Positions 39,025 through 50,173 of a stretch of 64,000 bases of DNA are shown in pieces. The DNA is from Pseudomonadota bacterium. GTDB taxonomy: Bacteria > Pseudomonadota > Gammaproteobacteria > Burkholderiales > REEB80. The notes beneath the pieces are model-generated. The model saw only the letters and a list, made by a program, of their open reading frames with translations, was not told the DNA's origin and ran no database searches. The translations under genes were made by a program, and so were the position numbers. Each line of letters opens with the position of its first letter. The stretch's first letter is position 1. Location of the stretch: assembly GCA_018971485.1 (NCBI GenBank), contig JAGXAQ010000002.1, positions 252,853 through 316,852 of the forward strand. The letters are read 5' to 3'.

Positions 39025-40182
39025 CTAGTCAGCCTGTTTGCGCAAGAAGGCCGGAATATCAAACATATCCACCCCGGACTGACGCAATGCTTCAACCTGC
39101 TGGCCGCGCTTACGTCGAATCACGGCCGGCTGATCTCCCATACCCACGGTCATGGATTGCTCTGATATCACCATATGATCCGTACCAGTCTTGATAACCG
39201 TTAAGGGCTTGCTTTGGCTTCGTGCCAAAGGGGAACCCAGCCCTGTCGCAACCATGGTGACACGAAGAGCATCACCCATGCTGTCATCAATTACATTTCC
39301 AACAAAGACCTGCACTTCATCGGCAGTAAACCCTTTAATGATGCCCATAACATCATACACTTCCTTGATTTTTATAGAAGAACTTGCCGTTACATTGACC
39401 AGAACACCTCTGGCTCCTGACAGATTGATGTCTTCCAGTAACGGGCTGGCGGCCGCCTGTTCTGCCGCTATCTTGGCGCGCTGGGGTCCAGATGCCATCG
39501 CTGAGCCCATCATGGCCATCCCCATTTCAGACATGACAGCTTTAACGTCAGCAAAATCCACGTTAACCAGGCCTGGGCAATTAATTACCTCAGCTATTCC
39601 GCCAACTGCACCATGCAACACATTGTTAGCAGCCTTATAAGCGTCAAGCAGGGTAACATCATCACCCAGAACCTGCATCAATTTCTCATTCGGAACAATA
39701 ATGAGGGAATCAACATGGCTAGCCAAAGCTTCAATACCAGCCTGGGCTATCTTGGCTCTCTTTCCTTCAAACATGAAAGGCTTTGTCACAACCGCGACAG
39801 TTAGGATACCGAGATCCTTAGCCACTTCAGCAATAACGGGGGCGGCGCCTGTTCCTGTTCCTCCTCCCATGCCAGCCGTGACAAAAAGCATGTCGGCCCC
39901 TTCTATCAATTCAACAATCCGATCCTTATCCTCCAAAGCTGCATTGCGGCCTACTTCCGGATTTGCGCCAGCACCGAGTCCACGCGTCAAATCAGCACCA
40001 AGCTGTATTTTAACATCTGCACTTGACTGTTTTAAGGCCTGGGAGTCTGTATTGGCAACAATGAATTCTACCCCGGCAACCCCTTGATTAATCATATGCT
40101 CAACAGCATTACCTCCACATCCACCTACACCAATAACCTTAATAACCGCTTCTTGCGTCTGTGCACTTAAAATTTCAAACAT
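39025..40182 (-). CDS. ftsZ: Cell division protein FtsZ
   Basis: This 385-residue tubulin-like GTPase forms the division ring. The GTP-binding signature GGGTGTG is at 106-112, with GGCGGNAVEHMI near residue 20 and the synergy-loop NVDFADV region. The C-terminal peptide DIPAFLRKQ, which binds FtsA and ZipA, is intact. AGGAGG five bases upstream gives strong translation. It is the last gene of the dcw cluster. Confidence 0.99.
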   Translation of the reverse strand: MFEILSAQTQEAVIKVIGVGGCGGNAVEHMINQGVAGVEFIVANTDSQALKQSSADVKIQLGADLTRGLGAGANPEVGRNAALEDKDRIVELIEGADMLFVTAGMGGGTGTGAAPVIAEVAKDLGILTVAVVTKPFMFEGKRAKIAQAGIEALASHVDSLIIVPNEKLMQVLGDDVTLLDAYKAANNVLHGAVGGIAEVINCPGLVNVDFADVKAVMSEMGMAMMGSAMASGPQRAKIAAEQAAASPLLEDINLSGARGVLVNVTASSSIKIKEVYDVMGIIKGFTADEVQVFVGNVIDDSMGDALRVTMVATGLGSPLARSQSKPLTVIKTGTDHMVISEQSMTVGMGDQPAVIRRKRGQQVEALRQSGVDMFDIPAFLRKQAD

Positions 40183-40239
40183 ATGAACCTCCTTGTTTTT
40201 TCAATAACCATAACCCAGGAAAAACCTTCCCTTACTGAT

Positions 40240-41478
40240 TCAGAAATTTCCCTGAAACCAGCTTTTCATTCTTTCAACTACCTGTTTTACTGAAGAAATA
40301 TTAATCTTCTCAACATGAAACCTTTCCTGCTGCTCAGAACCTGCCAATAACAGCCCTACCGCTGTGGCATATCTTGGATTACGAACCACCTCCGATAAGC
40401 CACCAACATATTGAGGCAGTCCCAACCTGACTGGCATATGAAACACCTCCTCACCCAGTTCCACCATCCCCTGCATACAACTGCTTCCTCCCGTCAAAAC
40501 AACCCCTGATGACAACAATTCCTCATAACCACTTCTACGTAATTCAGCCTGGACCAGCGAATAAAGCTCCTCTACCCTTGGCTCAATCACTTCGGCCAGG
40601 GTTTGCCGTGATAATTGGCGGGCTTCACGTTCGCCTACCCCAGGAACCTCTACAATCTCGCTTTCACTCGCCATCTGTCGTAACGCACAACCAAAATCAC
40701 GCTTGATGTCTTCAGCATCCTTGGTTGGGGTTCTCAATGCCATGGCGATATCATTCGTAATCTGATCTCCTGCTATCGGAATCACAGCCGTATGCCTAAT
40801 CGCACCATGCGTGTATACGGCAATATCCGTGGTTCCCCCTCCGATATCGACCAGACAGACGCCCAATTCCCGCTCATCATCAGTTAATACAGCCTGACTT
40901 GAAGCCAACGGTTGCAAAATCAGGTCAGCCACTTCAAGCCCACACCTCATCACACACTTTATAATGTTTTGCACTGAAGACACCGCTCCAGTCACAATGT
41001 GAGTCTTCACCTCTAGCCTAACGCCACTCATACCAAGAGGTTCACGCACATCCTCCTGCCCATCTATAATGAATTCTTGAGTCAGGATATGCAGGATCTG
41101 CTGGTCCATCGGAATAGAAATGGCCCTCGCGGTTTCAATAACCCGATCAACATCAGTCTGACTCACTTCCTTATCCTTGATTGCGACCATTCCGTGTGAG
41201 TTAATACTTCGAATATGACTACCTGCAATTCCGGTATACACTTTTCGTATCTTGCAATCCGCCATGAGCTCAGCTTCTTCCAGCGCTCTTTGTATGGCTG
41301 CGACAGTCGATTCAATATTAACCACTACCCCCTTCTTAAGTCCGCGCGAGGCATGACTACCCATACCAACAATCTCAAGCCTGCCGTTTTCACCCACTTC
41401 AGCTACAATTGCCACAATTTTGGATGTTCCAATATCCAGGCCGACCACCAGATTTTTCTGATCCCTCACCTTACCCAT
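40240..41478 (-). CDS. ftsA: Cell division protein FtsA
   Basis: This 412-residue actin-like protein tethers FtsZ to the membrane. It has GLDIGTSKIVAIV phosphate-binding loop 1, the SHUV-type 1C domain, DIGGGTTDIAVY loop 2 and VLTGGSSCMQG adenosine motif. It ends in an amphipathic-looking helix with KSWFQGNF. The ATG at 41478 has GGAG seven bases upstream and overlaps ftsQ by eight bases; the open frame extends 25 codons further without conservation. Confidence 0.98.
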   Translation of the reverse strand: MGKVRDQKNLVVGLDIGTSKIVAIVAEVGENGRLEIVGMGSHASRGLKKGVVVNIESTVAAIQRALEEAELMADCKIRKVYTGIAGSHIRSINSHGMVAIKDKEVSQTDVDRVIETARAISIPMDQQILHILTQEFIIDGQEDVREPLGMSGVRLEVKTHIVTGAVSSVQNIIKCVMRCGLEVADLILQPLASSQAVLTDDERELGVCLVDIGGGTTDIAVYTHGAIRHTAVIPIAGDQITNDIAMALRTPTKDAEDIKRDFGCALRQMASESEIVEVPGVGEREARQLSRQTLAEVIEPRVEELYSLVQAELRRSGYEELLSSGVVLTGGSSCMQGMVELGEEVFHMPVRLGLPQYVGGLSEVVRNPRYATAVGLLLAGSEQQERFHVEKINISSVKQVVERMKSWFQGNF

Positions 41479-42223
41479 TTTTTTTCTCCAATAGCGCCTG
41501 ATCTGTGCTGGCTTGTTTTTTCGCTTTAGAAGGAAGATGCATTGCAAACCCATTTGAATATCTTAAATCCACGTAAGTGGGCATAACTGCCAAACGGGCC
41601 AGTGTTTCAGGGTAAACATCTACAAATCGTTTTAACCTTTGCTCATCAGCCTGCTGCCCTAGCTTGAGTAACAGCCCGTTATTCAACCTGATTGTCCAAG
41701 ACATCCTTTGGCTCAGGCTCAATTCCTTTACCTTGAGCCCCAGTGGAGCTAAAAGTCTTGTATAGACTTGATCATGCTCCAGCATGATCACTGAACTATC
41801 GGCAGGCCCATCAAATTTTGGTAGCAATGCATCATTTGACTGTCCAGAAAATATCTCTCCTTTGTCATCTAGCAGTGCATTTTTACCCCACCGGGCAAAA
41901 GCTATATGTTCTCCAAGTTTTATATTGACAGCTTCTGGCCATGCTCGAGTCACACTTACTGTGGCAACCCACGGCAAACGGGAAAAGGCATCTCGCAGAC
42001 GATCAATATCAAGCGTAATCAGGTTTCCTCGCAGCCCTTGAGCAATCACCTGCTGCAACTCGTTTTGTTTCAGATGTTGAAGATCACCTGAAATACGGAC
42101 ATCGCGAATGGCGAAAATCGACCACCCCGGAATTCTTAACGCCATGGAAAAAGCAATAATACCGACTGATACCGTCAGCAGAATGTTGGCAACAATAATC
42201 TGGATACGGGGTTCAGCCCACAT
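41471..42223 (-). CDS. ftsQ: Cell division protein FtsQ
   Basis: This divisome protein of about 250 residues has one N-terminal membrane helix (about residues 8-28), a POTRA domain starting FAIRDVRISGDLQHLKQNELQQVI, and the beta domain, ending in a tail with several lysines. It recruits FtsL and FtsB. ATG at 42223 has GGAG eight bases upstream and gives an 11-base overlap with ddl; a longer frame opens at 42259. Confidence 0.94.
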   Translation of the reverse strand: MWAEPRIQIIVANILLTVSVGIIAFSMALRIPGWSIFAIRDVRISGDLQHLKQNELQQVIAQGLRGNLITLDIDRLRDAFSRLPWVATVSVTRAWPEAVNIKLGEHIAFARWGKNALLDDKGEIFSGQSNDALLPKFDGPADSSVIMLEHDQVYTRLLAPLGLKVKELSLSQRMSWTIRLNNGLLLKLGQQADEQRLKRFVDVYPETLARLAVMPTYVDLRYSNGFAMHLPSKAKKQASTDQALLEKKNG

Positions 42224-43142
42224 GTGCACTCTCCAGAATCTCCAGAACCAATTCATCAAAGCTCATGCCAACTGCCCGAGCAGCCATTGGCACCAAGCTA
42301 TGATCAGTCATACCCGGAACAGTATTCATTTCAAGAAAATAGATATTCTTCTGACCATCAAGCATAAGATCAAGCCGTCCCCAGCCTTCACAGCCCAGAA
42401 CATCAAAAGCTTTTATAGCTAGTGACTGGATACTCTTTTCCAAATTCTCATCTAAACCGCACGGGCAAATATAACGCGTAGTATCGGCCAGATACTTGGC
42501 TTCATAGTCATAAAAACTACGGGGTGTTTCAAGACGAATCAGAGGAAAAGCCCGGCGATTGACCACTGCCACAGTCAATTCCATGCCAGATATAAACCGT
42601 TCGGCCATCACCTGGGTATCACGCTCATAAGCTTTTCTCCAGGCCATCTCCAAATCCTGCATCCGTTCAACCTTGCTCATACCAATACTGGATCCTTCAC
42701 GGACTGGTTTGATCATTAGAGGCAATCCAAGGTGGCGAGGTACTTCATCCCAGCTTGTAGAAGAGTTCAACATGACATAGTCGGCCACCGGAATATCTTC
42801 TTCCTGCCAGACAATCTTTGTCCTCCATTTATCCATGCATAATGCGGAAGCCAAAACTCCACTACCGGTATAAGGCAAACCAAGTAATTCAAGTGCACCC
42901 TGTATGCATCCGTCCTCTCCCCACCTGCCATGCAATGCAATAAAAACCCGCTCAAACCCTCGTTCATTCAAAGCTGATAAAGGTTGCTCTGCCGGATCAA
43001 ACAATTCAGCATCAATCCCTTGCCGCAGCAAAGCTTCATAAACCATACGGCCGCTCTTCAAGGATACATCCCGCTCATTGGACCTCCCTCCCAGGAGAAC
43101 ACCTACCTTGCCGAAAGCTAATCCACCCTTAATTTTCTTCAT
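42213..43142 (-). CDS. ddl: D-alanine--D-alanine ligase
   Basis: This 309-residue ATP-grasp enzyme makes the D-Ala-D-Ala end of the peptidoglycan precursor. It shows the family start VGVLLGGRSNERDVSLKSGRMV, the IKPVREGSSIGMSKV ATP-binding segment and the late FLEMNTVPGMTDHSLVPMAAR catalytic block. It lies between murB and ftsQ as in E. coli (DdlB type). The start overlaps the murB stop by four bases (ATGA). Confidence 0.97.
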   Translation of the reverse strand: MKKIKGGLAFGKVGVLLGGRSNERDVSLKSGRMVYEALLRQGIDAELFDPAEQPLSALNERGFERVFIALHGRWGEDGCIQGALELLGLPYTGSGVLASALCMDKWRTKIVWQEEDIPVADYVMLNSSTSWDEVPRHLGLPLMIKPVREGSSIGMSKVERMQDLEMAWRKAYERDTQVMAERFISGMELTVAVVNRRAFPLIRLETPRSFYDYEAKYLADTTRYICPCGLDENLEKSIQSLAIKAFDVLGCEGWGRLDLMLDGQKNIYFLEMNTVPGMTDHSLVPMAARAVGMSFDELVLEILESAHVG

Positions 43143-44050
43143 GTTGCCCCAACTCCAATAATCCTGACTTCACGCACCAGCCTTATCCCAAACTGCTTCA
43201 AAACCTTTTCTTCCATCAGCCCTATAAGGGCCTCAATATCTGCCGCTGTTGCGTCTCCTTTGTTAATGATGAAATTAGCGTGTTTACAAGAAACCTGTGC
43301 CCCTCCTATCTCGTACCCCTTTAACCCGCAAGCTTCAATAAGACGTGCAGCATAATCTCCTGGCGGATTGCGAAACACACTGCCCGCATTAGGAAAATCC
43401 AAGGGTTGGGTCTTGATCCGCTTCGCCAACAATTCTCGTATTTCCTGGCGACTTTTCTCAGAATCTCCCTCAACCAGCATTACCACTACGCCAGTAAACC
43501 ATTCCTCATCCGAAAACAGTGACTGGACTGAACGGTAACCAACCTCAAAAGCAGATTTATCACGACGCTGCAATTGTCCCTGTCTATTAATGGTTTCCAC
43601 CTCGGAAACAATTTCCCACATCTGACTTCCAAAACAACCCGCATTCATTGCCAGTGCGCCACCTACCGTGCCAGGTATTCCAGCCAGAAACGCTGCTCCG
43701 GACAAACCCTGTTTTGCACAAAACCGTGCCATTTTTGGGCTAGCCACACCAGCCTGGGCATAAACCCTTCCATATCCCCCCGGTGCATCCGGTAATCTCT
43801 TAACTTCTCCAACTGATGGATGCATAGAAATAATCGTTGCATCTATCCCCCCATCCCTAACCAGCAGATTGCTGCCTAAACCCAGCATCCAGATCGCTTC
43901 ATTACTGGGAAGATGCCTTAAAAATATAGACAAATCGGCCAAATCAGCCGGTTCATATACTCTTCTGGCTACTCCCCCAGCACGCCAGCTGACATAACGC
44001 GACATGGACACATCATGTTCTAGGCGGCCCCGCAAAGACACTTCAGCCAT
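43139..44050 (-). CDS. murB: UDP-N-acetylenolpyruvoylglucosamine reductase MurB
   Basis: This 303-residue FAD enzyme completes UDP-N-acetylmuramate. It has the FAD-binding segments [17 protein letters not shown] and [25 protein letters not shown], the serine-containing [10 protein letters not shown] acid-base motif, and a short C-terminal block. This layout matches the type IIb MurB (no long insertion, unlike E. coli). It overlaps murC by eight bases and ddl by four. Confidence 0.97.
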   Translation of the reverse strand: MAEVSLRGRLEHDVSMSRYVSWRAGGVARRVYEPADLADLSIFLRHLPSNEAIWMLGLGSNLLVRDGGIDATIISMHPSVGEVKRLPDAPGGYGRVYAQAGVASPKMARFCAKQGLSGAAFLAGIPGTVGGALAMNAGCFGSQMWEIVSEVETINRQGQLQRRDKSAFEVGYRSVQSLFSDEEWFTGVVVMLVEGDSEKSRQEIRELLAKRIKTQPLDFPNAGSVFRNPPGDYAARLIEACGLKGYEIGGAQVSCKHANFIINKGDATAADIEALIGLMEEKVLKQFGIRLVREVRIIGVGAT

Positions 44051-45440
44051 TAGACATCTCCATTATCTTTGCAGCTGTATGGCCAATTGATCCGGCTCCC
44101 ATGGTTAACACGACATCCCCTGGCCGGGCTATCTGTAAAATTGCATCTGGCATACTTTCAATCTGCTCAACAAAGATTGGCTCAAGCTTTCCAGCCACAC
44201 GGATCGCCCGGGATAATGCACGACCGTCTGCCGCCTGAATGGGGATCTCTCCAGCTGCATAGACTTCAGCCAAAAGCAAAGCATCTACCGAAGATAGAAT
44301 CCGAACAAAATCTTCAAACAGATCGCGGGTTCTTGTGTAGCGATGGGGCTGAAAAGCAAGCACTAACCGTCTATCAGGAAAAGCTGACCTTACGGCGGCC
44401 AAAGTAGCAGTCATCTCAACAGGGTGATGCCCATAATCATCTACAAGTAAAAAAGCCCCGTTTGCTATATTTACTTCCCCGTAATTCTGGAAACGCCTGC
44501 CAACCCCCCCAAACCCGGCCAGTGCCCGCTTAATATCATCATCACAAACCCCCACTTCCTGGGCCACACAGATTGCTGCCAGAGCGTTAGACACATTATG
44601 TAAGCCAGGTAAATTCAAGGTTATTTCCATTGGATTCTGTTTCTCTTTCAAGGAGCGAAGCACCTTAAACTGCATTTTTCCACCTTCATGTCGCACATCA
44701 ACTGCTTGAACCTGCACCCCCTCGCTTAACCCATAAGTAATAATCGGTCGTGACACATACGGGATAATGTCCCGTACCTGGGCATCATCTCCACACAGTA
44801 TGGCTAAGCCATAAAAGGGCAGGTGCGTCAAAAAATCAATAAAGGCCTGTTTAAGCCTGCCCATGTCATGGCCATAGGTATCCATATGATCGGCATCGAT
44901 ATTTGTTACTACTGCCAACTCCGGGTTAAGGTGCAAAAAAGAAGCATCTGACTCATCTGCCTCAGCAACCAATAACTCACCTGCTCCAAGCCTCGCATTG
45001 GCTCCGGCCTGATTGAGGCGCCCACCAATCACAAAAGTCGGATCCAGTCCTCCTTCCGCAAGGATACTAGCCACAAGACTGGTAGTAGTTGTCTTACCAT
45101 GTGTTCCAGCAACAGCAATCCCTCTGCGAAACCGCATAATCTCAGCCAACATCTGGGCACGTGGCACAACAGGGATATGGGCAGCTCTAGCAGCTACGAT
45201 TTCCGGATTGCTTTCATCAACAGCTGTAGAAACCACAACCACATCAGCATCTGTTATATGTTCCTGTGAGTGGCCCAGATAAACACATGCACCCAGAGTT
45301 GATAAATGCCGGGTAGCCGGACTGTCCACAAGGTCAGAACCTGACACTTCAAAGCCAAGGTTCACAATCACTTCGGCGATGCCGCTCATTCCAGCACCCC
45401 CAACGCCTACAAAATGGACCCGTCTGACTTTGTGTCTCAC
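44043..45440 (-). CDS. murC: UDP-N-acetylmuramate--L-alanine ligase MurC
   Basis: This 465-residue ligase adds L-alanine to UDP-MurNAc. It has the N-terminal Rossmann part [17 protein letters not shown], the P-loop [23 protein letters not shown], and the C-terminal [12 protein letters not shown] block. The start is taken as GTG at 45440, which overlaps the murG TGA stop (GTGA); an ATG ten codons earlier would overlap murG by 34 bases and adds unconserved residues. Confidence 0.97.
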   Translation of the reverse strand: MRHKVRRVHFVGVGGAGMSGIAEVIVNLGFEVSGSDLVDSPATRHLSTLGACVYLGHSQEHITDADVVVVSTAVDESNPEIVAARAAHIPVVPRAQMLAEIMRFRRGIAVAGTHGKTTTTSLVASILAEGGLDPTFVIGGRLNQAGANARLGAGELLVAEADESDASFLHLNPELAVVTNIDADHMDTYGHDMGRLKQAFIDFLTHLPFYGLAILCGDDAQVRDIIPYVSRPIITYGLSEGVQVQAVDVRHEGGKMQFKVLRSLKEKQNPMEITLNLPGLHNVSNALAAICVAQEVGVCDDDIKRALAGFGGVGRRFQNYGEVNIANGAFLLVDDYGHHPVEMTATLAAVRSAFPDRRLVLAFQPHRYTRTRDLFEDFVRILSSVDALLLAEVYAAGEIPIQAADGRALSRAIRVAGKLEPIFVEQIESMPDAILQIARPGDVVLTMGAGSIGHTAAKIMEMSNG

Positions 45441-46525
45441 GAATACACCCCATCTACCAAATGAATGCATGCTTTGGCTATATGCTTAACCGCATCTGGT
45501 CGAGCTAGTTTTCTCGCCAGAATAGCCATATGCTTTAAGTTTTCACGCGTCATGGATTCAATAAGTTCTGCCAGCCCTGCAGGAGTTAACCCCTTCTGGT
45601 CTAGAATCAGCGCTGCTCCTTTATCTGACAGGTAGCGAGCGTTAGCGGTTTGATGATCATCAACAGCATAAGGATAAGGCACCAATAAACCAGCTACTCC
45701 TGCAGCCGCCAATTCAGCAACAGTAAGTGCCCCAGAGCGGCAAATCACCAGATCCGCGAAGGCATAGGCTTCAGCCATATTCTCAATAAAAGGAACAACT
45801 TCAGCCTCAATTGCTGCCTGCCGATACTGTAATCTGACCTGTTCATAATCTAATTTTCCAGTCTGATGGCATATCCTTGGCCTTCCTGTTTCTGCAAGCA
45901 ATGCCATAGCCTGAGGCATAAGTTCATTCAGTGCCCTAGCTCCAAGACTGCCCCCTACAACAAGGATATTGAGTGCTCCTGTTCGTAAAGCGTATCGCTC
46001 GACAGGCTCTCCCAGCTTCAAAATTTCATTCCGTACAGGATTACCCGTTACTTCGATTTTATTCCGGGGCCCATGCAGGGCATTGGGATAACCAAGCAGA
46101 ACCCTGTCAGCCCATTTCGAACAGACCCGGTTAACCATCCCCGCTATGGCATTTTGTTCATGTATTATCAAAGGGCAACGTAAAAACAAAGCTGCCAATC
46201 CGCCCGGGAATGAAACATACCCACCCATACCTAGAACAACATGGGGTCTTTCGCGAAAAATCAGCATCACACAAACCAGTAATGATGTAATTAAGCGCCA
46301 AGGCAGCATAATCAGGTGTGAAACTCCTTTACCGCGTAACCCGGCAAATTTAATCCAAAAAATGGGGTAGCCGGCCTGGGGTATCAGTCTGGCCTCAATC
46401 CCTTTAAGACTTCCCAACCAAATAATTCTCCAACCCTCCTGTTTCAGGGCATCTGCAATGGCGAGCGCCGGAAAAACATGCCCCCCTGTTCCACCGGCCA
46501 TAATCAGAATTGTTCGGCTTGTCAT
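45437..46525 (-). CDS. murG: Lipid II synthase MurG
   Basis: This 362-residue peripheral membrane glycosyltransferase (GT28) adds GlcNAc to lipid I. It has the glycine-rich loops [14 protein letters not shown] near residue 10 and [14 protein letters not shown] near residue 192, and the sugar-nucleotide region with [24 protein letters not shown]. It overlaps ftsW and murC by four bases each, so translation is tightly coupled. Confidence 0.98.
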   Translation of the reverse strand: MTSRTILIMAGGTGGHVFPALAIADALKQEGWRIIWLGSLKGIEARLIPQAGYPIFWIKFAGLRGKGVSHLIMLPWRLITSLLVCVMLIFRERPHVVLGMGGYVSFPGGLAALFLRCPLIIHEQNAIAGMVNRVCSKWADRVLLGYPNALHGPRNKIEVTGNPVRNEILKLGEPVERYALRTGALNILVVGGSLGARALNELMPQAMALLAETGRPRICHQTGKLDYEQVRLQYRQAAIEAEVVPFIENMAEAYAFADLVICRSGALTVAELAAAGVAGLLVPYPYAVDDHQTANARYLSDKGAALILDQKGLTPAGLAELIESMTRENLKHMAILARKLARPDAVKHIAKACIHLVDGVYS

Positions 46526-47679
46526 AATTTGTAGCCTTTAAGGGTCATCCTGTTTTCCCAGTCCACCCGCATAACCAGCCCCAATGCAATGCAATTGGTC
46601 ACAATACCGCTTCCCCCATAACTCAAAAGCGGCAATGTCAAGCCCTTTGTAGGGAACAACCCCATATTCACACCCATATTGATAATGGCTTGCACCCCTA
46701 TCCAAACACCCACTCCATAACTAACCAGGGCACCATAATATCTTTCCAGCTGAACGGCGTTTCGCCCAATACGGAAAATCCTCATCACAAGCCAAACAAA
46801 CAAACCAATAATGACCATTACTCCTACAAATCCAAGCTCTTCTGCAATTACTGCCAATAGAAAATCGGTATGGGCTTCGGGAAGATAGAACAGTTTTTCA
46901 ACACTGGCTCCAAGCCCTACTCCAAACCATCCACCTCGACCAAAAGCGATCAAGGCGTGTGTCAGCTGGTATCCAGCACCAAAAGGATCCTGCCATGGGT
47001 GCATAAAACCGATAATCCGCTCTAATCGATAAGGAGATGTAAAAATCAGCATCACAAACCCAACGAACAGAATTACGATTAACCCAGCAAACTGCAATCC
47101 GCTGACACCACCTAGAAACAAGATGGCCATAGTAATCGCCGTAATATCGGCAAATGCCCCAAAATCAGGTTCCCTCAACAACAAGAACCCAATCAGGAAC
47201 ATTACCATCAGCATTGGGAAAAACCCACGCTTGAATGATTCAATGATGCTGGCTTTTCTTACCGTATAATCAGATGCATACAACACAGCAAACAGCTTCA
47301 TAAACTCGGAAGGCTGCAAGGAAAAGACGGCAAATGGAATCCAGCGGCGGCTCCCGTTAACTTCACGACCAACATGAGGAATCAGTACTACAACAAGAAG
47401 TCCGATACCAAACAGGAAAATCATGGGAGACCAATCCTGCCAGACCTTCATTGGAATACGGAAAGCTGCATAGCCAGCCGCAAATCCAATCACCAAATAT
47501 ATGGCCTGATGAATCAAAAAATAATAAGAATGCATCATTGAACTAGTCAGTAAATCAGCAATGGCAATGGACGCTGAATACACCATCACCAGCCCAAACC
47601 CCAGCAAAATAAGACCCACCCATAGCAGAGCCTGATCATATTCAGCCTGCAAAAACTCCTGCTTATTGAAGCGGGCCAT
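46522..47679 (-). CDS. ftsW: Septal peptidoglycan polymerase FtsW
   Basis: This 385-residue SEDS-family protein with ten membrane segments polymerises lipid II together with FtsI. Family marks include GREVNGSRRWIPF, LQPSEFMKLFAVLYASDY, REPDFGAFA and the essential PEAHTDFLLAVIAEELG loop. The start at 47679 overlaps murD by 17 bases and is preceded by GGGGG six bases upstream. Confidence 0.97.
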   Translation of the reverse strand: MARFNKQEFLQAEYDQALLWVGLILLGFGLVMVYSASIAIADLLTSSMMHSYYFLIHQAIYLVIGFAAGYAAFRIPMKVWQDWSPMIFLFGIGLLVVVLIPHVGREVNGSRRWIPFAVFSLQPSEFMKLFAVLYASDYTVRKASIIESFKRGFFPMLMVMFLIGFLLLREPDFGAFADITAITMAILFLGGVSGLQFAGLIVILFVGFVMLIFTSPYRLERIIGFMHPWQDPFGAGYQLTHALIAFGRGGWFGVGLGASVEKLFYLPEAHTDFLLAVIAEELGFVGVMVIIGLFVWLVMRIFRIGRNAVQLERYYGALVSYGVGVWIGVQAIINMGVNMGLFPTKGLTLPLLSYGGSGIVTNCIALGLVMRVDWENRMTLKGYKL

Positions 47680-49075
47680 TTAATTCCCCCTGCTGCAGCT
47701 TAATCATCGCGCTCAAAAAGACCTCTGCCCGATGAACATAATTGCGGAACATGTCAAAACTGGCACAAGCAGGGGACATCAACACATAATCCCCCGCATG
47801 AGCCAAGGCATAAGCCTTCACCACAGCGTCCTCCATATCTGATGCCCCAAGCACTGGAACAGAAGAACCCGAAAGAGCCTGTTCAATCCGGCATGCATCC
47901 CGTCCGATTAAGACAACTGCCCGTGCATAGGCATCTACAACTGCCCTCATGGCTGAAAAATCCTGTCCTTTCCCATCCCCTCCAGCAATAAGAACCGATG
48001 GTGACCCCAAGCCTTCCAGGGCTGCAATCGTTGCACCCACATTGGTCCCTTTCGAATCATCAATAAAGGTAACCCCGCCTATCATTCCAACTTTCATCAT
48101 TCGATGGGGCAACCCTTTAAAAATGGTTACCGCCTGAAGCAGGGCTGAACGCTCTAAACCAGCTTCCTCGCACAACGCCATCGCAGCTATTACATTGGCA
48201 GTATTGTGAAGCCCAATAAGCGGTAAGGTGGAAACCGGAATAATAGGTTGCCCCCCCTTAACCAGATAATCCATCTTCTCAACTGATTGAATCCCATAAT
48301 GATCTTCCCCATCAGGTTCATTGAGTCCAAACGTTACGATCCTTCGATCAGGTATCGCCATGGCATGACTATATGCATCCTCCCGATTGAGCACCTGTAC
48401 GCCACCCCCCTGAAAAATCCTGGCCTTTGCCTCTGCATACGCTTTCATGTGTGCATATCGATCCATATGATCCTGAGTTACGTTCAAAACTGTAGCAACA
48501 GCAGCATCTAGACTTTCAGTCGTTTCAAGCTGAAAACTCGATAGTTCAAGCACGATAGCCTCTACCGATTCAAGCAGCCCATTCATGACAACATCCAGAA
48601 CAGGCAACCCTATATTTCCAGCAACAACAGTCTTCAATCCAGCACTACGGCACATCGATCCGGCCAATTCAGTAACTGTGCTTTTGCCATTTGATCCAGT
48701 AATGGCAAGCACAACAGGGCAATAAGGCAATCGCTGCAAAACACGAGCAAATATTTCTATATCTCCCAATATAGGCACACCAGCCTTTTTGGCTTGGGCT
48801 ATAACAGGTTCTTCCAATGAAATGCCCGGGCTTACAATCAACCCATCTGATTTCATGATCTCAGTCTTACTAAACCCGCCAGTTTTTAAAGGAATATGGG
48901 GATACATCCTTAACATCGTCTGCTCATGTGGCGGATGACCCCGGCTATCTTGTACCGAAACCCTTGCTCCTTGAGATGCCAGGAAATTTACACACGACAG
49001 ACCTGTATCACCTAACCCTGCCACTACAAGGGTCTGATCGGAAAACATGTTCATATATCCTGGCTGCTCTTGCAT
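47663..49075 (-). CDS. murD: UDP-N-acetylmuramoyl-L-alanine--D-glutamate ligase MurD
   Basis: This 470-residue ATP-dependent ligase adds D-glutamate. It has the Rossmann start VVAGLGDTGLSCVNFL, P-loop ITGSNGKSTVTEL, ELSSFQLETTE and the C-terminal LIAGGDGKGQDFSAM block. The start at 49075 has GAGG six bases upstream, which also covers the mraY stop codon three bases away; an ATG seven codons later is possible. Confidence 0.97.
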   Translation of the reverse strand: MQEQPGYMNMFSDQTLVVAGLGDTGLSCVNFLASQGARVSVQDSRGHPPHEQTMLRMYPHIPLKTGGFSKTEIMKSDGLIVSPGISLEEPVIAQAKKAGVPILGDIEIFARVLQRLPYCPVVLAITGSNGKSTVTELAGSMCRSAGLKTVVAGNIGLPVLDVVMNGLLESVEAIVLELSSFQLETTESLDAAVATVLNVTQDHMDRYAHMKAYAEAKARIFQGGGVQVLNREDAYSHAMAIPDRRIVTFGLNEPDGEDHYGIQSVEKMDYLVKGGQPIIPVSTLPLIGLHNTANVIAAMALCEEAGLERSALLQAVTIFKGLPHRMMKVGMIGGVTFIDDSKGTNVGATIAALEGLGSPSVLIAGGDGKGQDFSAMRAVVDAYARAVVLIGRDACRIEQALSGSSVPVLGASDMEDAVVKAYALAHAGDYVLMSPACASFDMFRNYVHRAEVFLSAMIKLQQGELNGPLQ

Positions 49076-49078
49076 TAC

Positions 49079-50164
49079 CTACCTCAATTTCAAAGTGCTC
49101 AGTCCAATAAGAACTAGCATCATCGTAATAATCCAGAACCGCACAACTACCTGCGTCTCTTTCCAACCTTTCAACTCATAATGATGATGAAGTGGGGCCA
49201 TCCTGAATATCCGCCTTCCCGTCAACTTGAAAGAACAGACCTGAAGCATGACGGAAACGGTTTCCATCACAAAAACCCCCCCCATTATGAACAAAACAAT
49301 CTCTTGCCGGACAATAACAGCTATTACCCCTAACGCGGCACCAAGAGCCAATGCACCAACATCTCCCATAAAAACTTCAGCAGGATAGGTGTTAAACCAT
49401 AAAAACCCCAGGCCAGCACCTGCTATTGATGCGGCAAAAACTGTCAACTCGCCAGCACCAGGAATATAGGGCAGATCCAGATAATGAGAAAAAACAGTAT
49501 TACCAGCTACATAAGCAAATACAGCCAGAGCGCCTGCCACAAGAACAGTTGGCATAATAGCCAGTCCATCCAGTCCATCCGTCAAATTAACTGCATTGCT
49601 TGAGCCTACTATCACCAGATAGGTCAGCACGATATACCCGACACTGCTCATCACAAAAACCATATGCTTGAAAAAAGGAACAATCAGTTGCGTTTCAGCG
49701 GGCAATCTGGAAGTCCAAAGCAAGAACCCAGCCACCGACAATCCAACCACAGATTGCCAAAAATACTTTTGCCGGGCAGATAAACCTTTAGGATTCTGCC
49801 GGACCACTTTACGGTAATCATCTACCCATCCGATCACTCCAAAACCCAGCGTAGTAAAAAGCACTACCCAGACATAGCGGTTTTGAAGGTCACTCCACAG
49901 CAAGGTCGACAAGGCAATTGCCACTATCATCAAAGCCCCACCCATGGTCGGCGTTCCTGCCTTCTTAAGATGGGTCTGAGGTCCATCATCTCGGACAGCC
50001 TGGCCAATTTTCATCAGGGTCAACTTTCGAATCATGCCGGGCCCGACAATAAAAGATATGATCAAGGCAGTCAGGGTCGCCAACATGGCTCTCAATGTAA
50101 TGTAATCAAAAACATGGAAGGTCCGGATAGTCTGGGCAAGCCACCTGAACAAGATCAAAAGCAT
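49079..50164 (-). CDS. mraY: Phospho-MurNAc-pentapeptide translocase MraY
   Basis: This 361-residue, ten-helix membrane enzyme transfers phospho-MurNAc-pentapeptide to undecaprenyl phosphate, forming lipid I. Family marks are [11 protein letters not shown], the aspartate-rich GWVDDYRKV, the [10 protein letters not shown] motif, [11 protein letters not shown] and the histidine motif [23 protein letters not shown]. Length is standard. It lies nine bases after murF. Confidence 0.98.
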   Translation of the reverse strand: MLLILFRWLAQTIRTFHVFDYITLRAMLATLTALIISFIVGPGMIRKLTLMKIGQAVRDDGPQTHLKKAGTPTMGGALMIVAIALSTLLWSDLQNRYVWVVLFTTLGFGVIGWVDDYRKVVRQNPKGLSARQKYFWQSVVGLSVAGFLLWTSRLPAETQLIVPFFKHMVFVMSSVGYIVLTYLVIVGSSNAVNLTDGLDGLAIMPTVLVAGALAVFAYVAGNTVFSHYLDLPYIPGAGELTVFAASIAGAGLGFLWFNTYPAEVFMGDVGALALGAALGVIAVIVRQEIVLFIMGGVFVMETVSVMLQVCSFKLTGRRIFRMAPLHHHYELKGWKETQVVVRFWIITMMLVLIGLSTLKLR

Positions 50165-50173
50165 ATGTTTCCC